Shown here: piece after piece, positions 53,655 through 62,676 of the stretch | Position numbering within the stretch: the first letter of the stretch is position 1 | How the letters are laid out: the number at the start of each line of letters is the position of its first letter | Source: JACMLD01 sp039916305 | GTDB lineage: Bacteria > Bacteroidota > Bacteroidia > Chitinophagales > Chitinophagaceae | DNA length: 64,000 nt | NCBI GenBank assembly: GCA_039916305.1 | Contig: JBDSLR010000006.1 | Span: forward strand, 194,349-258,348 | Direction of reading: 5' to 3' | Notes under the pieces: model-generated | Told to the model about the DNA's origin: nothing | Database searches by the model: none | What the model saw: only the letters and a program-made list of their open reading frames with translations | Translations under genes and position numbers: made by a program

Positions 53655-54181
53655 CAATACAGCAGACCATATCATCGATCCGGAAAAAAATTCATATAAC
53701 TATCTGCGTTAGTATGCTGGTAGTTGTATGCAGCACAGCGGCAAAAGCACAACCACCACCGCCCAGGCCCATCAGTATTTACGTAAACCCGGCGCAGGGC
53801 TTAATTTTTGGCGCTTTTTTCCAGGGTGCTTCCGGTGGCACAGTCATTGTTTATCCGGATGGTTCGCGTTCTGTTACCGGCAGCCTTGTACAGGCCAACC
53901 TCGGGTATCCTTTTTCGCCCGCCATTTTTGAAGTAGATGCCAACCAGGGAACAGCAGTCTCTATCATGAATGGCCCCGATGTAACCCTTACGGGCAGCAA
54001 CGGTGGATCCATTAGTTTACATATTGGTGCAGCCAGTACCGGCGCTTCTTTTGTTACTACTGCAGCATCTCCATCACGCACCCAGGTAAGAATTGGCGGC
54101 ACACTTACCGTGGGTAACCCGCTGGCCAACCCGTCGGGCAATTACAGCGGTACATTTTCGGTAACATTTATTCAGCAGTAA
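53651..54181 (+). CDS. DUF4402 protein 2, candidate minor fibre subunit
   Basis: A 176-residue exported protein starting at TTG 53651 (overlapping the upstream stop, TTGA). After the signal peptide (VVVCSTAAKAQ) a proline run PPPPRP precedes a DUF4402-like beta domain: ISIYVNPAQGLIFGAFFQGA, ending YSGTFSVTFIQQ. The mature protein has no Cys. It lies next to the usher-like gene and is a good candidate for a specialised subunit or anchor of the same fibre. Confidence 0.8.
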   Translation: MTIQQTISSIRKKIHITICVSMLVVVCSTAAKAQPPPPRPISIYVNPAQGLIFGAFFQGASGGTVIVYPDGSRSVTGSLVQANLGYPFSPAIFEVDANQGTAVSIMNGPDVTLTGSNGGSISLHIGAASTGASFVTTAASPSRTQVRIGGTLTVGNPLANPSGNYSGTFSVTFIQQ

Positions 54182-54210
54182 CAGGCATTGGTAATTAGTT
54201 ATAAATATCC

Positions 54211-56835
54211 ATGAAACCCAGCAGCACATATTCCCCTTTACAACCGAGTCGCGGGGGTATGGCTATTTATATACTGGCAATTGCTTGTATGTTGATCCTG
54301 CTGTTTCCTGCACGCAGCCTTGCCAAAGCAGCTGATGATCCCATGCTGCCCTATGATGAGATACTGGTTTTTATGAACGTACAGGGTGTAGGAACAGTAC
54401 AAATTTCTGCCGCTATACGCAACGAAACAGCCTGGCTTTCAATTACCGAGATTTTTGACTTTGTAAAAATCAGGAATACAGCCTCCCCCGGCCTGGATTC
54501 TATAGCTGGCTTTTTCATTACACCGCAGGCATTATTTCTTATAGACAATGCGCATAACAGGATAGAATACCAGGGAAAGAAATTTGATTTGTCGCCCGAT
54601 GCTTTTATCCGCACCGCAACAGGTTTATATATGAAGTCTGATTATTTTGGAGAAGTCTTTGGGCTCCGGTGCAAATTTAATTTTCGCAGCCTGTCTGTAA
54701 TTCTTAGTACCAACCTTGAATTGCCCGTTATCCGCGAAATGCGGCAGGAAGGTATGCGCAATAACCTCAGCAAGCTGAAAGGTGAATTCAAAGCAGACAC
54801 TACTATCTTGCGCAGCTACCCTATGTTTAAATTGGGCATGGCAGACTGGGCCATTATTAATTCCCGCGATGTTCAGCAAAAAACAACAGACACGAGGGTT
54901 AACCTGGGGCTGGGTGGAGTAGTTGCAGGCGGAGAAACAAATGTGCTGCTTAATTACCGCAGTAGTATACCTTTCCGGGAACGCGAACAATATTATCAAT
55001 GGCGATTTGTTGACAATGACAATACCGCGTTAAGGCAGGTTACCGCCGGAAAAATATTTACCCCTTCTGTTGCCTCCATTTTCTCTCCCGTTGTAGGTGT
55101 ACAGGTTACCAACGCGCCCAGTATTTACAGGCGATCATTTGGCACCTATACGCTTACCTATTATACAGAAGCGGGATGGATAGCGGAATTATATGTAAAT
55201 AATACGCTGGTTGATTATGCAAAAGCCGATGCAACAGGCCTGGCACATTTTGACGTGCCGCTGGTATATGGCAATTCGCTGGTAAAAATCCGCTTTTACA
55301 GCCCCTGGGGCGAGGAAAAGACCAGTGAGCAGAATATACAAATTCCATTTAATTTTCTTCCCCGTCACGAGTTTGAATACAGCGCCAGCGCCGGTATTGT
55401 AGAAGATACGCTCAGCAGCAGATTTGCCCGCGTAATTGGCAGTTATGGAATTACCGAACGCCTCACAATGGGCGTGGGAATGGAATATTTATCTTCGGTG
55501 ACTACAGGCAAAGCCATGCCATTTGTAAATGCGTCTCTACGGCTCAGTTCCAGGCTTCTTTTTTCCGGCGAATATACCCAAGGTGTACGATCCAAATTTA
55601 TTGGCAGTTACCATTTGCCCTCCAATCTGCAAATAGAGTTTAACTATATCCGTTATAAAAAAGATCAGAAAGCCATTAACAACACTTTCCTTGAAGAAAG
55701 AAAGGCAATTGTTTCCTATCCTTTCCGGAGTAAAAAGTTTTCACTGTTTTCAAAATTCTCTGTTTACCAGGTAGTGCTGCCCAATTACAAGTATGGCGCT
55801 AACGTAAAATATACCACCATTGAAGGATTGCTTTCCGGAGTTGTTTTTGGTGTTAATACCAATTTTACTACCTATGCGCTGCTTACAGATCAGGCCAGTC
55901 CTTATGTATACAGTAATCTTTCCATGGCGTTCCGGTTGCCGTCAAAAATTATTTTTACCCCAATAGTGCAATACGAATACAGGCAGCTTAAAATGATTAG
56001 CATAAGGGGTGAAGTAGGAAAATATATAAACAGCCGTGGCTACCTGAATACTTACTACGAGAATAATTTTAAAGTTGGTTTCCAGAGTATCGGTATCGGC
56101 TTACGGTATGATTTTTCATTTGCCATCAGCGGATTATCCTTTACCAGGGGCAACCGTGGCGCCGGCAATATGGTGCAATCTGCCAGCGGCAGTATGCTGT
56201 ATGATGGAAGGAGGGGACATGTAACTTTAAACAACCGGGCGGGCGTTGGTAAAGGGGCTATTACCCTGTTGCCTTATCTTGATATGAATGGCAATGGCCG
56301 GCATGATATAAATGAGCCGAAGGTTGCCGGTATCAATATCAGCATGAGTGGTGGCCGCATCAAATATAATAAAGGAGATACTTCCATACAGGTAACAGAT
56401 CTGGAAGCATATGCCAGCTATACACTTAAAATTACAGAAGCTTTTGAAAATGTAGCCTGGCATATCCGGCATAAGACAATCAGTGTTGTTGCAGACCCCA
56501 ACCAGTTTAAGGTAATTGAGGTGCCGGTTTCCGTTTCGGGTGAAGTGGCAGGTACGGTTTACCTGGCGACAGACAGCACACAAAAACCATTGTCAAGAAT
56601 TATTGTGAATATTTACCGGAGTGATTTTACCCTGGCGGGTGAAAGCATTACTGATGCAGACGGATATTTTAATATCAGCGGCCTGTCACCTGGCGCATAT
56701 ACTGCGCAAATCAATGGAGCTCAAATGCAGAAATTAAAAATGAAATCTTTGCCCTGGTCCCTGCCTTTTACCATTGGCATAACCCAGCAGGGTGATTTTG
56801 TGGATGGACTAAAGTTTATCATCAAACCACTCTAA
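54211..56835 (+). CDS. Usher-like outer membrane protein
   Basis: An 874-residue exported protein (hydrophobic signal at about residues 17-38, ending SLAKA). Residues 45-200 resemble an usher N-terminal domain (LPYDEILVFMNVQGVGTVQI, then AWLSITEIFDFVKI). A central plug-like Ig segment, GWIAELYVNNTLVDYAKADA and VPLVYGNSLVKIRFYSPWGE, is typical of ushers, and strands with alternating polar/apolar residues from about 200 to 650 indicate a beta barrel. The C terminus (about 670-874) is beta-rich, with YLDMNGNGRHDINEPKVAG and a carboxypeptidase-regulatory-like fold. The usher assignment is by pattern and context. Confidence 0.6.
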   Translation: MKPSSTYSPLQPSRGGMAIYILAIACMLILLFPARSLAKAADDPMLPYDEILVFMNVQGVGTVQISAAIRNETAWLSITEIFDFVKIRNTASPGLDSIAGFFITPQALFLIDNAHNRIEYQGKKFDLSPDAFIRTATGLYMKSDYFGEVFGLRCKFNFRSLSVILSTNLELPVIREMRQEGMRNNLSKLKGEFKADTTILRSYPMFKLGMADWAIINSRDVQQKTTDTRVNLGLGGVVAGGETNVLLNYRSSIPFREREQYYQWRFVDNDNTALRQVTAGKIFTPSVASIFSPVVGVQVTNAPSIYRRSFGTYTLTYYTEAGWIAELYVNNTLVDYAKADATGLAHFDVPLVYGNSLVKIRFYSPWGEEKTSEQNIQIPFNFLPRHEFEYSASAGIVEDTLSSRFARVIGSYGITERLTMGVGMEYLSSVTTGKAMPFVNASLRLSSRLLFSGEYTQGVRSKFIGSYHLPSNLQIEFNYIRYKKDQKAINNTFLEERKAIVSYPFRSKKFSLFSKFSVYQVVLPNYKYGANVKYTTIEGLLSGVVFGVNTNFTTYALLTDQASPYVYSNLSMAFRLPSKIIFTPIVQYEYRQLKMISIRGEVGKYINSRGYLNTYYENNFKVGFQSIGIGLRYDFSFAISGLSFTRGNRGAGNMVQSASGSMLYDGRRGHVTLNNRAGVGKGAITLLPYLDMNGNGRHDINEPKVAGINISMSGGRIKYNKGDTSIQVTDLEAYASYTLKITEAFENVAWHIRHKTISVVADPNQFKVIEVPVSVSGEVAGTVYLATDSTQKPLSRIIVNIYRSDFTLAGESITDADGYFNISGLSPGAYTAQINGAQMQKLKMKSLPWSLPFTIGITQQGDFVDGLKFIIKPL

Positions 56836-57003
56836 AGAGTAACACAAGAACTACCGTTAGTAAGACGCTAAGAGCAGGTATTAAGATTATATTAACTGAT
56901 TACTCACAATACCTGTCTTCTTTAGACGATATACATTATTTGTGGCTGAATTTGTAACATACACTGCCAGCCCTGCGTCTCTACATATAACAAAACCGCT
57001 GTT

Positions 57004-57369
57004 ATGAAAATAAGACTTCACGAAATTGAGTTTGGGGCGGGTAATACTGACAAAAGCAAGGGCTTTTACCAGGCCGTGTTAGGCCTTGATCCAATCATAG
57101 ACCAGGACCGGTTAAAAGTGTTCAATTCCGGTGTGGCGGGGGTGGATTTTAATATTTCTGAGCAGCAGCCGGTAAACAGGGTTACTGCCAGTTTCTTAAC
57201 TACCGATTTGCAAAAAATTATTGACCGTCTTCAGATGACCGGAGTGTTATTCGAGGGACCTTCTATGGCCCATTTTGGTATGCTATCTATTTCCCTGCAG
57301 GATCCGGATGGTAATTTTGTGAAAATTAATCAGCCAACTGCGGAATCTCCCAGCTGGCTTAAAGTATAA
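57004..57369 (+). CDS. VOC (glyoxalase/bleomycin-resistance fold) protein
   Basis: A 121-residue protein with the two beta-alpha-beta-beta-beta units of the VOC fold: LHEIEFGAGNTDKSKGFYQA at the start and ISLQDPDGNFVKINQP at the end. Metal ligands are not obvious (His6 and Glu are possible). Family members isomerise, conjugate or bind small metabolites; the substrate is unknown. It is flanked by non-coding stretches (56836-57003 and 57370-57622), in which I see nothing notable. Confidence 0.82.
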   Translation: MKIRLHEIEFGAGNTDKSKGFYQAVLGLDPIIDQDRLKVFNSGVAGVDFNISEQQPVNRVTASFLTTDLQKIIDRLQMTGVLFEGPSMAHFGMLSISLQDPDGNFVKINQPTAESPSWLKV

Positions 57370-57622
57370 AATACAGTAATCATTATATTGATTGATGAAT
57401 TTCCGGGCATAAGCCATAGCCCATTCTCCTGCCCTGGTTTTCCGGTTTATTGAATAGACTATTCAATACTCATTTGAAGCACATCTCCCGTATTGGCAAC
57501 AGTAGAAATGGCGGTTCTCCTTTGCCGTGAGAAAGACTTCTTTAGTAAGCAATATCCCTGACAGCTTCCGCACCCTGCCACCAGGTATTTCAGATTAATA
57601 AACACACTCCCTGATTATTTCA

Positions 57623-58015
57623 TTAGCTTTCCAACCTGAAACTAACATGCTGATTCCTGTAAGAGCTGACTTTTTCGCCATTCTTTATAGCCGGCACCCA
57701 TCTTGGACTGCTTTGTAATAACCTGATACCTTCTTTCTGTAAAATTACTGGTCCACTAAGGGCATTAACTTTTTTTACCCGGCCTTTTTCGTCAACAACA
57801 AATTGCAGCAGTACGTTTCCGGTTATACGTGTATTCATTGCTTTAGCTGGATAAACAAGATTTTTCATCAGATAAAGCATCCAGGCAGGCTGGCCCCCAG
57901 GAAAATCTGCTGCTGTGTCAACATGCATATAAATGCTGTCCTTACTATTTGATTGTGCGTGCAACGATAAAACAATAGCTATCTGTAAGAGTGTTATAAA
58001 GTAAAAATTTTTCAC
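57623..58015 (-). CDS. Stand-alone TonB C-terminal-domain protein
   Basis: A 130-residue exported protein with a signal peptide (about residues 1-20, ending SLHAQ). The rest is a TonB C-terminal domain: FPGGQPAWMLYLMKNLVYPA, then RITGNVLLQFVVDEKGRVKK and the terminal strand SSPRWVPAIKNGEKV. It lacks the membrane anchor and proline linker of TonB, so it probably works as a soluble periplasmic contact module. Such short forms are frequent in Bacteroidota. It is transcribed away from the operon at 58599. Confidence 0.82.
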   Translation of the reverse strand: MKNFYFITLLQIAIVLSLHAQSNSKDSIYMHVDTAADFPGGQPAWMLYLMKNLVYPAKAMNTRITGNVLLQFVVDEKGRVKKVNALSGPVILQKEGIRLLQSSPRWVPAIKNGEKVSSYRNQHVSFRLES

Positions 58016-58357
58016 AGTTGATTATTTAATTGTAAAACTATATATCCTGTATTCACCAGGCAATACCATAATGTGGTAATATTTATCCATTATCCTATTG
58101 TATAATTTACCTGTTTGCCAGTGCATTTTCTAATTGCCATTGATGGACTTCATTTTTAAAATACGTAAAGTATTTAACGCCTTACCAATTGCAAACAAGT
58201 TGCAAAAAACGTGTAATATGTTCATTGTTAATTAATTGCAGAGTACCCCTGTTTTCCCGCCTATACCAGTATAGCCGCGCCCAGCTACCTATATTACCAC
58301 TCATCACACATGCTTTACCGGTTGAAGAACAAAACTTACCGCTCCTGCGGGATCTGC
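58016..58357. other. AT-rich intergenic region upstream of the coiled-coil/ABC operon
   Basis: This stretch has no open frame that I can support and no hairpin. It holds the upstream regions of the divergent TonB-like gene and of the operon promoter at 58358. Confidence 0.4.
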
Positions 58358-58388
58358 TTTAAAGAAATGTTAAGGCCCTATATCTTTG
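58358..58388 (+). promoter_or_regulatory. Probable promoter of the coiled-coil/ABC operon
   Basis: TTTA (58358-58361, one mismatch to TTTG), exactly 19 bases, then TATCTTTG (58381-58388). Transcription would start near 58394, leaving a 200-base leader before the first small frame and including the small dyad GGAGTAGTACTCC. Confidence 0.6.
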
Positions 58389-58598
58389 ATAAATCAAATC
58401 AAAAAAGGAGTAGTACTCCCCAGAAAGATGAACACAGCATAGCGTTTTTATTTGCCCATTTTTAGAAAGGGTCAAACAAAGGCAATCTCCATTCTGAAAA
58501 AAATTTCCCAGTAAAAGATTTACCGCGTTTAAAAAAAGTAAAGTCAGCAAGACTTTATCCAGCCCTGCCATACCCGTTACATTTTAATTATATCAACC

Positions 58599-58787
58599 AT
58601 GAAACGAATCATCACCTTAGTGATCATACTTAGCATTATGGTTATACAGGCATACAGGCTCCGGCAACACAATAGAACCGTTTCCCATGAACACCGGATA
58701 TATGCAACAGACAGCACTTGCTGCACTGATATTTTTTTACAGGACACCGGTAGTGGTTTACTGATAGCACATCACCTGCTCTATTGA
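58599..58787 (+). CDS. Possible small exported peptide
   Basis: A 62-residue frame with a hydrophobic N terminus (MKRIITLVIILSIMVIQAYR) and a Cys pair (STCCTD). It lies between the operon promoter and the first clear gene. There is no homologue I can name and no strong ribosome-binding site. It may be a real small protein or part of a leader. Confidence 0.35.
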   Translation: MKRIITLVIILSIMVIQAYRLRQHNRTVSHEHRIYATDSTCCTDIFLQDTGSGLLIAHHLLY

Positions 58788-58923
58788 TTACTCAGTATGA
58801 AACAGTGTCTCATTAACTAACATACCAGTGTAACTGTTATGGGTGTCCGAAGTATGCCGTTGAAGCAAGTAAAGAAACATGATGGTGAAAGCCGTCTTTT
58901 ATTAACAATAAAAATCAGCAACT

Positions 58924-59541
58924 ATGGCCAGCATTGGCAAAAAAATTCTATCGGCTTTTGTGGATGTAACAGACGATAAACCACCTGTTAAAAACCCGGC
59001 AGCTACCAGTCCTGCACCCACTTCTACTGGTGCAACACAACGAAGAGCCGCAGACAACAGCAAGTTCAGGGAGTATTTCGAAAAGCTTTTTGAAGACGCC
59101 AATCTGCCAGGACCCGATTATTATGAATTTTCAAAAATGATTGGTGCCATGAACAGCATTCCGGATGAGCAGGCCCGCTTCACCGCTGCATTTGCAGGAC
59201 TGCGGGTACAAGGGCTCGATAAGCAAAAGCTGCTGGCAACAGCCGCGGATTACCTGGCGATACTGGAAAAAGATGCCGGTAATTTTCTTTCTACTGTGGA
59301 TGCAGCAGTTGAGGAAAAAGTAGTGGGGCGGCAGAAGGCAATAGCAGACAAAAGCGAACGGATAAAGCAGTTGTCACAAGAGATGAGTGACCTGCAAAAC
59401 CAGGTAGCTGTTTTGTACAATGAGGTAAAGGAAAACGAAGAAAAACTGGCCCAGAGTTCAGATGGTTACAGGGAAGCAATAGAAATAATGAAAGGCAGGA
59501 TACTGCATGATACAGAAAAAATTAAATCATTCATTCAATAA
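58924..59541 (+). CDS. Coiled-coil protein, unknown family, first clear gene of the ABC operon
   Basis: A 205-residue soluble protein. After a Pro/Thr/Ala-rich linker (about residues 20-42) there is a compact helical domain (KFREYFEKLFEDANLPGPDY, FSKMIGAMNSIPDEQARFTA) and then a long coiled coil (about residues 135-205, RIKQLSQEMSDLQNQVAVLY). The layout resembles PspA-like or scaffold proteins but I recognise no family. It ends 11 bases before the next gene, with which it surely forms an operon. Confidence 0.7.
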   Translation: MASIGKKILSAFVDVTDDKPPVKNPAATSPAPTSTGATQRRAADNSKFREYFEKLFEDANLPGPDYYEFSKMIGAMNSIPDEQARFTAAFAGLRVQGLDKQKLLATAADYLAILEKDAGNFLSTVDAAVEEKVVGRQKAIADKSERIKQLSQEMSDLQNQVAVLYNEVKENEEKLAQSSDGYREAIEIMKGRILHDTEKIKSFIQ

Positions 59542-59552
59542 AACGTAAACAA

Positions 59553-60545
59553 ATGATCAACCTTCATCAACAATCAAAAAAGTCCCGCTGGTTTGCTGAC
59601 CCCAAAAATATAGCTACTTCCATTATTGGGCTGTCTTTATTTGCAGGACTGGGGTATGGATTTCTTACTTATGTATTGCCCTGGCTGGTTACTGTAACAT
59701 GGAATATGGTAAACCTTATAATTGGCGGTGTAGTGATGGGCTTGCTGCTGATGATAGTCAGTAATAAGAAGTTCTGGCGTGCACTAAAATACATTGCTGC
59801 TTTCATTGCCAATTATACCATTGGTATTGCTATTGAACTAAACCCCTTTAGCATACTACAGACTAAAATAGAACAGGGTTATGACGACAGGAACACCCTG
59901 TATAAACAGGCTGCTAAATTAAAGGGCAAGCAAAGTGAGCTGATGGATAAATTATCTGGAAAAGAAAAAGAACTGCAACTGAATGTGCAAAAGGTAAATA
60001 TTATAAAAGCAGAGAAAGGTAATATCCGCAAGGTAGATCTATATGCAAACAATGTGCTGCGCTGCCGCGAATACATCGACAATGTAACGCCCGTGGTAAG
60101 TGACCTGAACAAGCTTATCAAGTTTGCAGACATGGCCTATGAAGAGAGTGGTATTATGCTGGAGGATGCAAAGCTTGATTTGGAAGCAAAAAAAGATTTG
60201 TATTATTCTGTAACCACCGGTTTGTCTGCTGTAAGTAGCGCCATGAAAGCCTTTAAGGGTGATGATGACTTGAACCGTGATGCAGAGCAGGCGCTTTCGA
60301 TATTGAAAGAACAGATTGGCGAAAAAATTGGACATATCAAATCCGCTATTGATGTAACCTCCAGGTTTATGGATGATAAGGTACTGGAAGATAAAGCGAA
60401 GTCTGCCCAGGCAGTTGAACTCATCAGCCAGTTTAACATGCAGAGTGATTTCAACTATACCAATACCGTACTTGGTAGCAGTAAAGAAAGTGGCAGGTTA
60501 AATGATGTCAACATCAGCGATCGCTATAAAGGGCTCATTGAATAA
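59553..60545 (+). CDS. Membrane protein with long cytoplasmic coiled coil, unknown family
   Basis: A 330-residue protein. Three hydrophobic segments occur at about residues 22-40, 45-68 and 75-95, then a soluble helical region to the end with coiled-coil character (KLKGKQSELMDKLSGKEKEL, DAEQALSILKEQIGEKIGHI). It may couple the soluble coiled-coil protein upstream to the ABC proteins downstream, for example as a membrane-stress scaffold. Function is unknown; the gene order is the main clue. A 212-base gap follows with no terminator. Confidence 0.7.
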   Translation: MINLHQQSKKSRWFADPKNIATSIIGLSLFAGLGYGFLTYVLPWLVTVTWNMVNLIIGGVVMGLLLMIVSNKKFWRALKYIAAFIANYTIGIAIELNPFSILQTKIEQGYDDRNTLYKQAAKLKGKQSELMDKLSGKEKELQLNVQKVNIIKAEKGNIRKVDLYANNVLRCREYIDNVTPVVSDLNKLIKFADMAYEESGIMLEDAKLDLEAKKDLYYSVTTGLSAVSSAMKAFKGDDDLNRDAEQALSILKEQIGEKIGHIKSAIDVTSRFMDDKVLEDKAKSAQAVELISQFNMQSDFNYTNTVLGSSKESGRLNDVNISDRYKGLIE

Positions 60546-60757
60546 CAGTATGGCCACTTGCTGTGCCTGCATTTGTTAGGCTGGGCTTACCGGCAACAGG
60601 CTGCTTAAAATAATCCTGTAAAAAACATACCAGTATAAGTCAGTACTGCTTATAACGGGGCATTGCAATAAAAAAAATTTATGCTATGCCACCGGTTGAC
60701 CAATCCATGCCTGAACAAAACCAATAAACAATTATAAACAAATCAATCATTACAACT

Positions 60758-62524
60758 ATGTCAGTTAAATTAAAACCCGCTGGAAAATTATTTATTATCG
60801 CTGCCATTATTGCGGCAGGTATTGTAAGTGTAAGATGGTACCAGGGCCGCCCAAAGGAGGTAGTGCAATCAATAGAACTGGGTAAAGTAACCTTGCCCGA
60901 TGCGCCTGATGCTTCACTAAGCAGCAATGCCATTCAGCTTCCGCTGCCGGCTTCTATGCAGGCAACTAATGGGGGCCTTGCCATTACCTGGGAGCGTATG
61001 GCCTGGAACTCGCAGTTCTCCGGTATGTACGCCAATGGCGGTGTACGTACTGCAAAAGGCTCTTTGTTTGATAAAGCAAAACTGGACATTACTTATGTAC
61101 GCCAGGATGATTGTAATAAACAAATGGCTGATTTGGTGAAGTTTGCCAATGAGTATAAAAACAACCCGAACACGCCTGCAGTATTAATTACGTTTATGGG
61201 TGATGGCATGCCAGCATTCATGACTTCCCTGTCAAAAGAACTTGAACCGCTGGGGGCTGAATACCAGCCTATCATTATACCGGTAACACACGGTAAATCT
61301 TATGGCGAAGACCAGGTGATGGCGCCTGCTTCATGGAAACAGGATCCCCAAAATGCCATTGGTAAATGTGTAGCCGGCGTATTGCGTGACGGTGATATTA
61401 ATATTTTGCTGAAATGGGCTGGTGATAATGGTTTAAAGGTGAACCCCGATGAAACAACCTATGATGCCACCGCCATTAACATTATTGCTGCAAATGATTT
61501 CCTGGATGCACCCAATAAATACATCAGTGGCTACGCGGAAAAAAGAAAGCTGGTACAGGGCGGTAAAACAACCGGGAGGGATACGACAGTAGGTGTTGAC
61601 GGGGTAGCCACCTGGACGCCCGGCGACGTAAACATATCTGTAAAAAAAGGCGGACTCGTAACCATTGCCAGTACGAGGCAGTACGCATCGCAGATGAGTA
61701 ACCAAACCATCGTAATTAAAAAATGGGCATATGATCACAGAACTGATATTGAAAATATGATTGTTGCCCTGGCAGCGGCCGGTGACCAGGTGCGTTCTTT
61801 TAATGAAGCAAAAGAGTTTGCTGCCAAAGTGAGTGCCGATGTATACCAGGAACAGAATGCCGCCTACTGGTTGAAGTATTATAATGGCGTAGAAGAAAAA
61901 GATATACAGGGATTAAAAGTAAACCTGGGTGGTTCCATGGTGTTTAACCTGGCAGATATGGCAAACACATACGGGTTGGGTGAGGATAAAGTGGACAGGT
62001 ACAAAGCCGTATATAATACGTTCGGTAACCTGATGGTGAAAATGTATCCTTCCATCATGCCTTCTTTTATGGCCTATGAAAAAGCGGTTGACAAATCATT
62101 CTTGTTTTCCGTTATCGCTAACCACCCGGAACTGCTGGAGGGAAAAGCCATTGAAAACAAGTATGCGGAAGAGATTACAGCCGCGGTTTCTTCAAAGTCT
62201 TACAGCATTGAGTTTGAAACAGGTGCTGCCAGCATTAAACCGGCTTCTTATAAGTTGCTGAATGAGATTTTTGAATCAGCGGTAGTAGCGGAAGGCCTGA
62301 AGCTGGGTGTATATGGCCATACCGATAACAGTGGTAATGATGCGGTAAATATGCCATTGTCTGAAAAAAGGGCCAATGCTGTGAAGCAGTATCTTATCAG
62401 CAAAGGGTTGACACAAAATCGCATAGAAGCAAAAGGCTTTGGATCAGCTAAGCCGGTTGCTGATAATAATGCTGAAGCGGGCAAAAGTAAAAACCGCCGC
62501 GTAGAAATTGTGCTGGGTGAGTAA
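60758..62524 (+). CDS. Solute-binding domain fused to an OmpA peptidoglycan-binding domain
   Basis: A 588-residue protein. Residues 10-27 form an N-terminal membrane anchor or uncleaved signal. Residues about 65-440 look like a periplasmic binding protein of the nitrate/taurine/phosphonate kind (SGMYANGGVRTAKGSLFDKA, NINAA-like NIIAANDFLDAPNKYISGYA). Residues about 475-588 are an OmpA domain: SIEFETGAASIKPASYKLLN, VYGHTDNSGNDAVNMPLSEK, RIEAKGFGSAKPVADN and SKNRRVEIVL, with the Asp and Arg that hold diaminopimelate. The fusion would tether the solute-binding step to the cell wall. The permease gene follows. Confidence 0.82.
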   Translation: MSVKLKPAGKLFIIAAIIAAGIVSVRWYQGRPKEVVQSIELGKVTLPDAPDASLSSNAIQLPLPASMQATNGGLAITWERMAWNSQFSGMYANGGVRTAKGSLFDKAKLDITYVRQDDCNKQMADLVKFANEYKNNPNTPAVLITFMGDGMPAFMTSLSKELEPLGAEYQPIIIPVTHGKSYGEDQVMAPASWKQDPQNAIGKCVAGVLRDGDINILLKWAGDNGLKVNPDETTYDATAINIIAANDFLDAPNKYISGYAEKRKLVQGGKTTGRDTTVGVDGVATWTPGDVNISVKKGGLVTIASTRQYASQMSNQTIVIKKWAYDHRTDIENMIVALAAAGDQVRSFNEAKEFAAKVSADVYQEQNAAYWLKYYNGVEEKDIQGLKVNLGGSMVFNLADMANTYGLGEDKVDRYKAVYNTFGNLMVKMYPSIMPSFMAYEKAVDKSFLFSVIANHPELLEGKAIENKYAEEITAAVSSKSYSIEFETGAASIKPASYKLLNEIFESAVVAEGLKLGVYGHTDNSGNDAVNMPLSEKRANAVKQYLISKGLTQNRIEAKGFGSAKPVADNNAEAGKSKNRRVEIVLGE

Positions 62525-62540
62525 TTGAAAATAATATTTA

Positions 62541-62650
62541 AGGAGACTGTTGTAAAAAAAAGTTGTCAGCCTGGCATTTCTCAAAGGCCCTCATTTTGAT
62601 AGTTAATATTTAGGCAAGCATAATATGACAACAGAAAACAACAGTCTCCT
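62541..62650. repeat. Long hairpin between the binding-protein and permease genes
   Basis: Perfect 13-base arms AGGAGACTGTTGT (62541-62553) and ACAACAGTCTCCT (62638-62650), with nested arms GTTGTCA (62562-62568) and TGACAAC (62626-62632). The loop is long and there is no clean T run after the stem, so it may be an mRNA stabilising or attenuating structure or a small palindromic element inserted in the operon. Confidence 0.6.
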
Positions 62651-62676
62651 CTTTAACTTTTCTAATTATATATAGA

